A stretch of DNA of 64,000 nucleotides, from NCBI GenBank assembly GCA_016490735.1, contig JAEMWC010000159.1, positions 1,121,001 to 1,185,000 of the forward strand. Direction: 5' to 3'. Shown here one piece after another: positions 62,336-64,000 of the stretch. Made by a program: the position numbers and the translations under genes. The notes below the pieces were generated by a model that had not been told where the DNA came from, did no database searches, and worked only from the letters and a program-made list of their open reading frames with translations. The first letter of the stretch is position 1. Each line of letters starts with the position of its first letter. Source of the DNA: Pachyseris speciosa (taxonomy: Eukaryota > Cnidaria > Anthozoa > Scleractinia > Pachyseridae).

Positions 62336-63652
62336 AGCCTGTGCCTATTCTGCCAAAGGAGCCACGCCATAGAAGACTGCTATTTGCTTAGATGGAAACC
62401 ATATCAAGAGCGTATCAAGTTCTTAGCATCTAAGAGGCTTTGCTTTGGCTGCCTGTCTGACAAGCATGTGGCAAGACTTTGTCCTGAGAGAAAGGCCTGC
62501 AAAATTCCTAACTGCACTCGCAAGCATCCCACAGTCCTCCACACATCGAGTGATTGTGAGAAGTCCTCAGTTGACGTTGGTGTCGGTACCGAGAACAGCA
62601 CTGAAGCCCTTGTGCTGAATGGCATGGTAAATACAGACAAGTGTCCAAATGGTCCTAACCAGGAAGCCTGCCGTAGGACAGCTCTGGCTGTCATTCTTGT
62701 CAAGGTCCGCTTGAAAGATAACAACAAGTCAGTTATCACTTACGCATTTTTAGATAATGGAAGCAGTGCCACCTTCTGTACTGAATCGTTAATGAAGCAA
62801 CTTGGAGTTGACGGTGCAAAGGTGAAGATTTCTCTTTCCACTTTGGAGAAGAAGAACAGTCCAGTTGACAGTTACCTGATCCGTGACCTGGTTGTGTCTG
62901 ACCTTGACGAGAACGATTTTGTCAACCTCCCCATCCTGTATACCAGACCAGAGATTCCAGTTAGTGTTGAAGACATTCCGACTCAAGAAGATGTGGAGCG
63001 TTGGCCCTATTTGCATGACGTCTTCATACCCCATGCTGATGCTGAGATAGGGCTTCTAATTGCCAGCGATGTGCCAGAAGCACTTGATCCAGTCGAAATG
63101 AGGCACAGTCAAGACGGTGGCCCCTACGCGTCAAGGACACACATTGGATGGGCTGTGAACGGTCCTTTGGGACGTTGTCGTAAGGGATCTCAAACCTCAG
63201 GTTTCTTCGTTAAAGTCGATCCCCAGCTCCAGTTTATGGTAGAGAACTTCTACAATCGCGACTTTGGTGACATTTCCTCAGATGATGCAACAGAGATGTC
63301 TCAAGATGAACGCCGCTTTATGCAGAACGCTGAGAAAATACAGCTAAAGTTCGGGCATTATGAAATCCCGTTACCATTTAAAAGTCCTGAAGCCTTAGTT
63401 CCCAACAACAAGTCGCAGGCCTTGACGCATGTCGGTTGGTTGAAGAGAAGATTAGAGAAAGATTCCAAGTTGTGTGATGATTACAGAGCCTTCATGTCAG
63501 ACCTGATGGCCAAGGGCTATGCGCGCAAAGTACCTCCAGACCAGGCTAGTCCCAATGAGGGTAAGGCGTGGTATATACCCCACCATGGTGTGTACCATCC
63601 CCATAAACCACGACACTTCCTTCTTGTGCTTCCTCTGGTGGGAGGATGGTAA
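62336..63652 (+). pseudogene. BEL/Pao zinc knuckles, protease and start of reverse transcriptase
   Basis: Two CCHC-type knuckles (about 62345-62380 and 62436-62480) are followed by a DUF1758-type aspartic protease with a DNGS active-site motif (about 62752) in the frame to 63652. The reverse transcriptase begins near 63340-63610 (HHGVYHPHKP) and is then cut by an internal loss and a frame change. Confidence 0.75.
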
Positions 63653-64000
63653 TATGGCGCGAGATGCACAAGAAAATTTGTTTGGAGCACCGGCTTGCGC
63701 TAATTTCGCACTTCAAAGGACTGCAGAGGACAACAGGGGTTGCATTCCTCCCAAAGTGATAAATACCGTTAAAAGAAACTTCTATGTGGACGACTGCCTC
63801 AAGTCCCTACCCTCAGAAACTGCTGTGATCGCCCATGTCACCAACTTGCAAGCTCTACTCTTATGAGGTGGCTTTAAGCTCACGAAATGGGTCAGCAATA
63901 GTCGAAAGGTGCTCCAATCCATTCCTGAGTCAGAGCGTTCCACGCAGTTCAAAAGGCTTGACCTCCGCAAAGACGAGTTACCCGCTCAATGAGCACTTGG
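63610..64000 (+). pseudogene. BEL/Pao reverse transcriptase, internally deleted
   Basis: The frame to 63866 holds FLWWEDGN, then LFGAPACANFAL and NFYVDDCLKS, so the YVDD motif is present while the segment carrying the first catalytic aspartate is missing at about 63612. A second small loss precedes LFGAP. Degenerate sequence continues to the window end. Confidence 0.7.

Larger units (their letters stand above)
60285..64000 (+). mobile_element. BEL/Pao retroelement, decayed, runs off the window
   Basis: Plus-strand gag, zinc knuckles, protease and reverse transcriptase remnants appear in the order of BEL/Pao elements. The T-rich non-coding 60285-60560 is probably the 5' LTR, but its exact ends cannot be set without the 3' LTR. 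The element interrupts or abuts the DIRS-like fragment at about 60240-60290. It carries several frameshifts and internal losses and is not functional. Confidence 0.65.

Overview
The window comes from an intron-rich animal genome: canonical GT-AG introns, single-copy orthologues of animal genes, many small inverted-repeat DNA transposons, (TAA)n microsatellites, tRNA-derived SINE heads, and decayed BEL/Pao and DIRS-type retroelements. Protein similarity lies between vertebrate and insect sequences, and the repeat style suggests an anthozoan cnidarian such as a stony coral. That assignment is an inference, not a proof.

Layout. At the left edge lies the 5' end of a RAD54B orthologue on the minus strand (exon 2 at 1-160, exon 1 at 1065-1211). 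About 0.7 kb away, head to head, starts a plus-strand EP400/Domino gene that fills 1934-51987. I resolve it into 42 coding exons giving a protein of about 2,960 residues: EP400_N-type region, HSA domain, acidic linkers, a Snf2 ATPase split by a long proline-rich insertion, SANT domain and a glutamine-rich tail. The termini are EP400-like, while the ATPase core is close to SRCAP, as expected for an undivided Domino-type gene. A read-through last exon (36838-37209) with its own stop codon and poly(A) signal predicts a short isoform of about 2,190 residues without SANT and Q-rich parts, the same logic as the Drosophila Domino A/B isoforms. Tail to tail with it are the last three coding exons of a coronin on the minus strand (53903-55725). 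The rest of that gene is not visible in the window.

The introns hold the most unusual content. Intron 2 contains a 9.3 kb block at 4956-14265: five near-identical 213-bp hairpin-ended modules alternating with four near-identical 2.06-kb cores, each core carrying (CCCTAA)n telomere-like DNA and its own inverted termini. The whole block is flanked by a single AATT duplication. Intron 16 contains a diverged single-copy relative (26945-31230) in which an inverted core of the same family is bracketed by a different hairpin module, again with AATT flanks. Here other copies of the host repeat show the empty site. A third, solo module sits at 47239-47561. I regard this modular family as the best candidate for an undescribed system.

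The right end (56.7-64 kb) is a transposon graveyard, probably within or next to the coronin gene: an unidentified segment bounded by 160-bp inverted repeats, a decayed DIRS-like fragment (minus strand), and a damaged BEL/Pao element (plus strand) that appears to have inserted into it. I found no CRISPR array, rRNA gene or intact tRNA gene.
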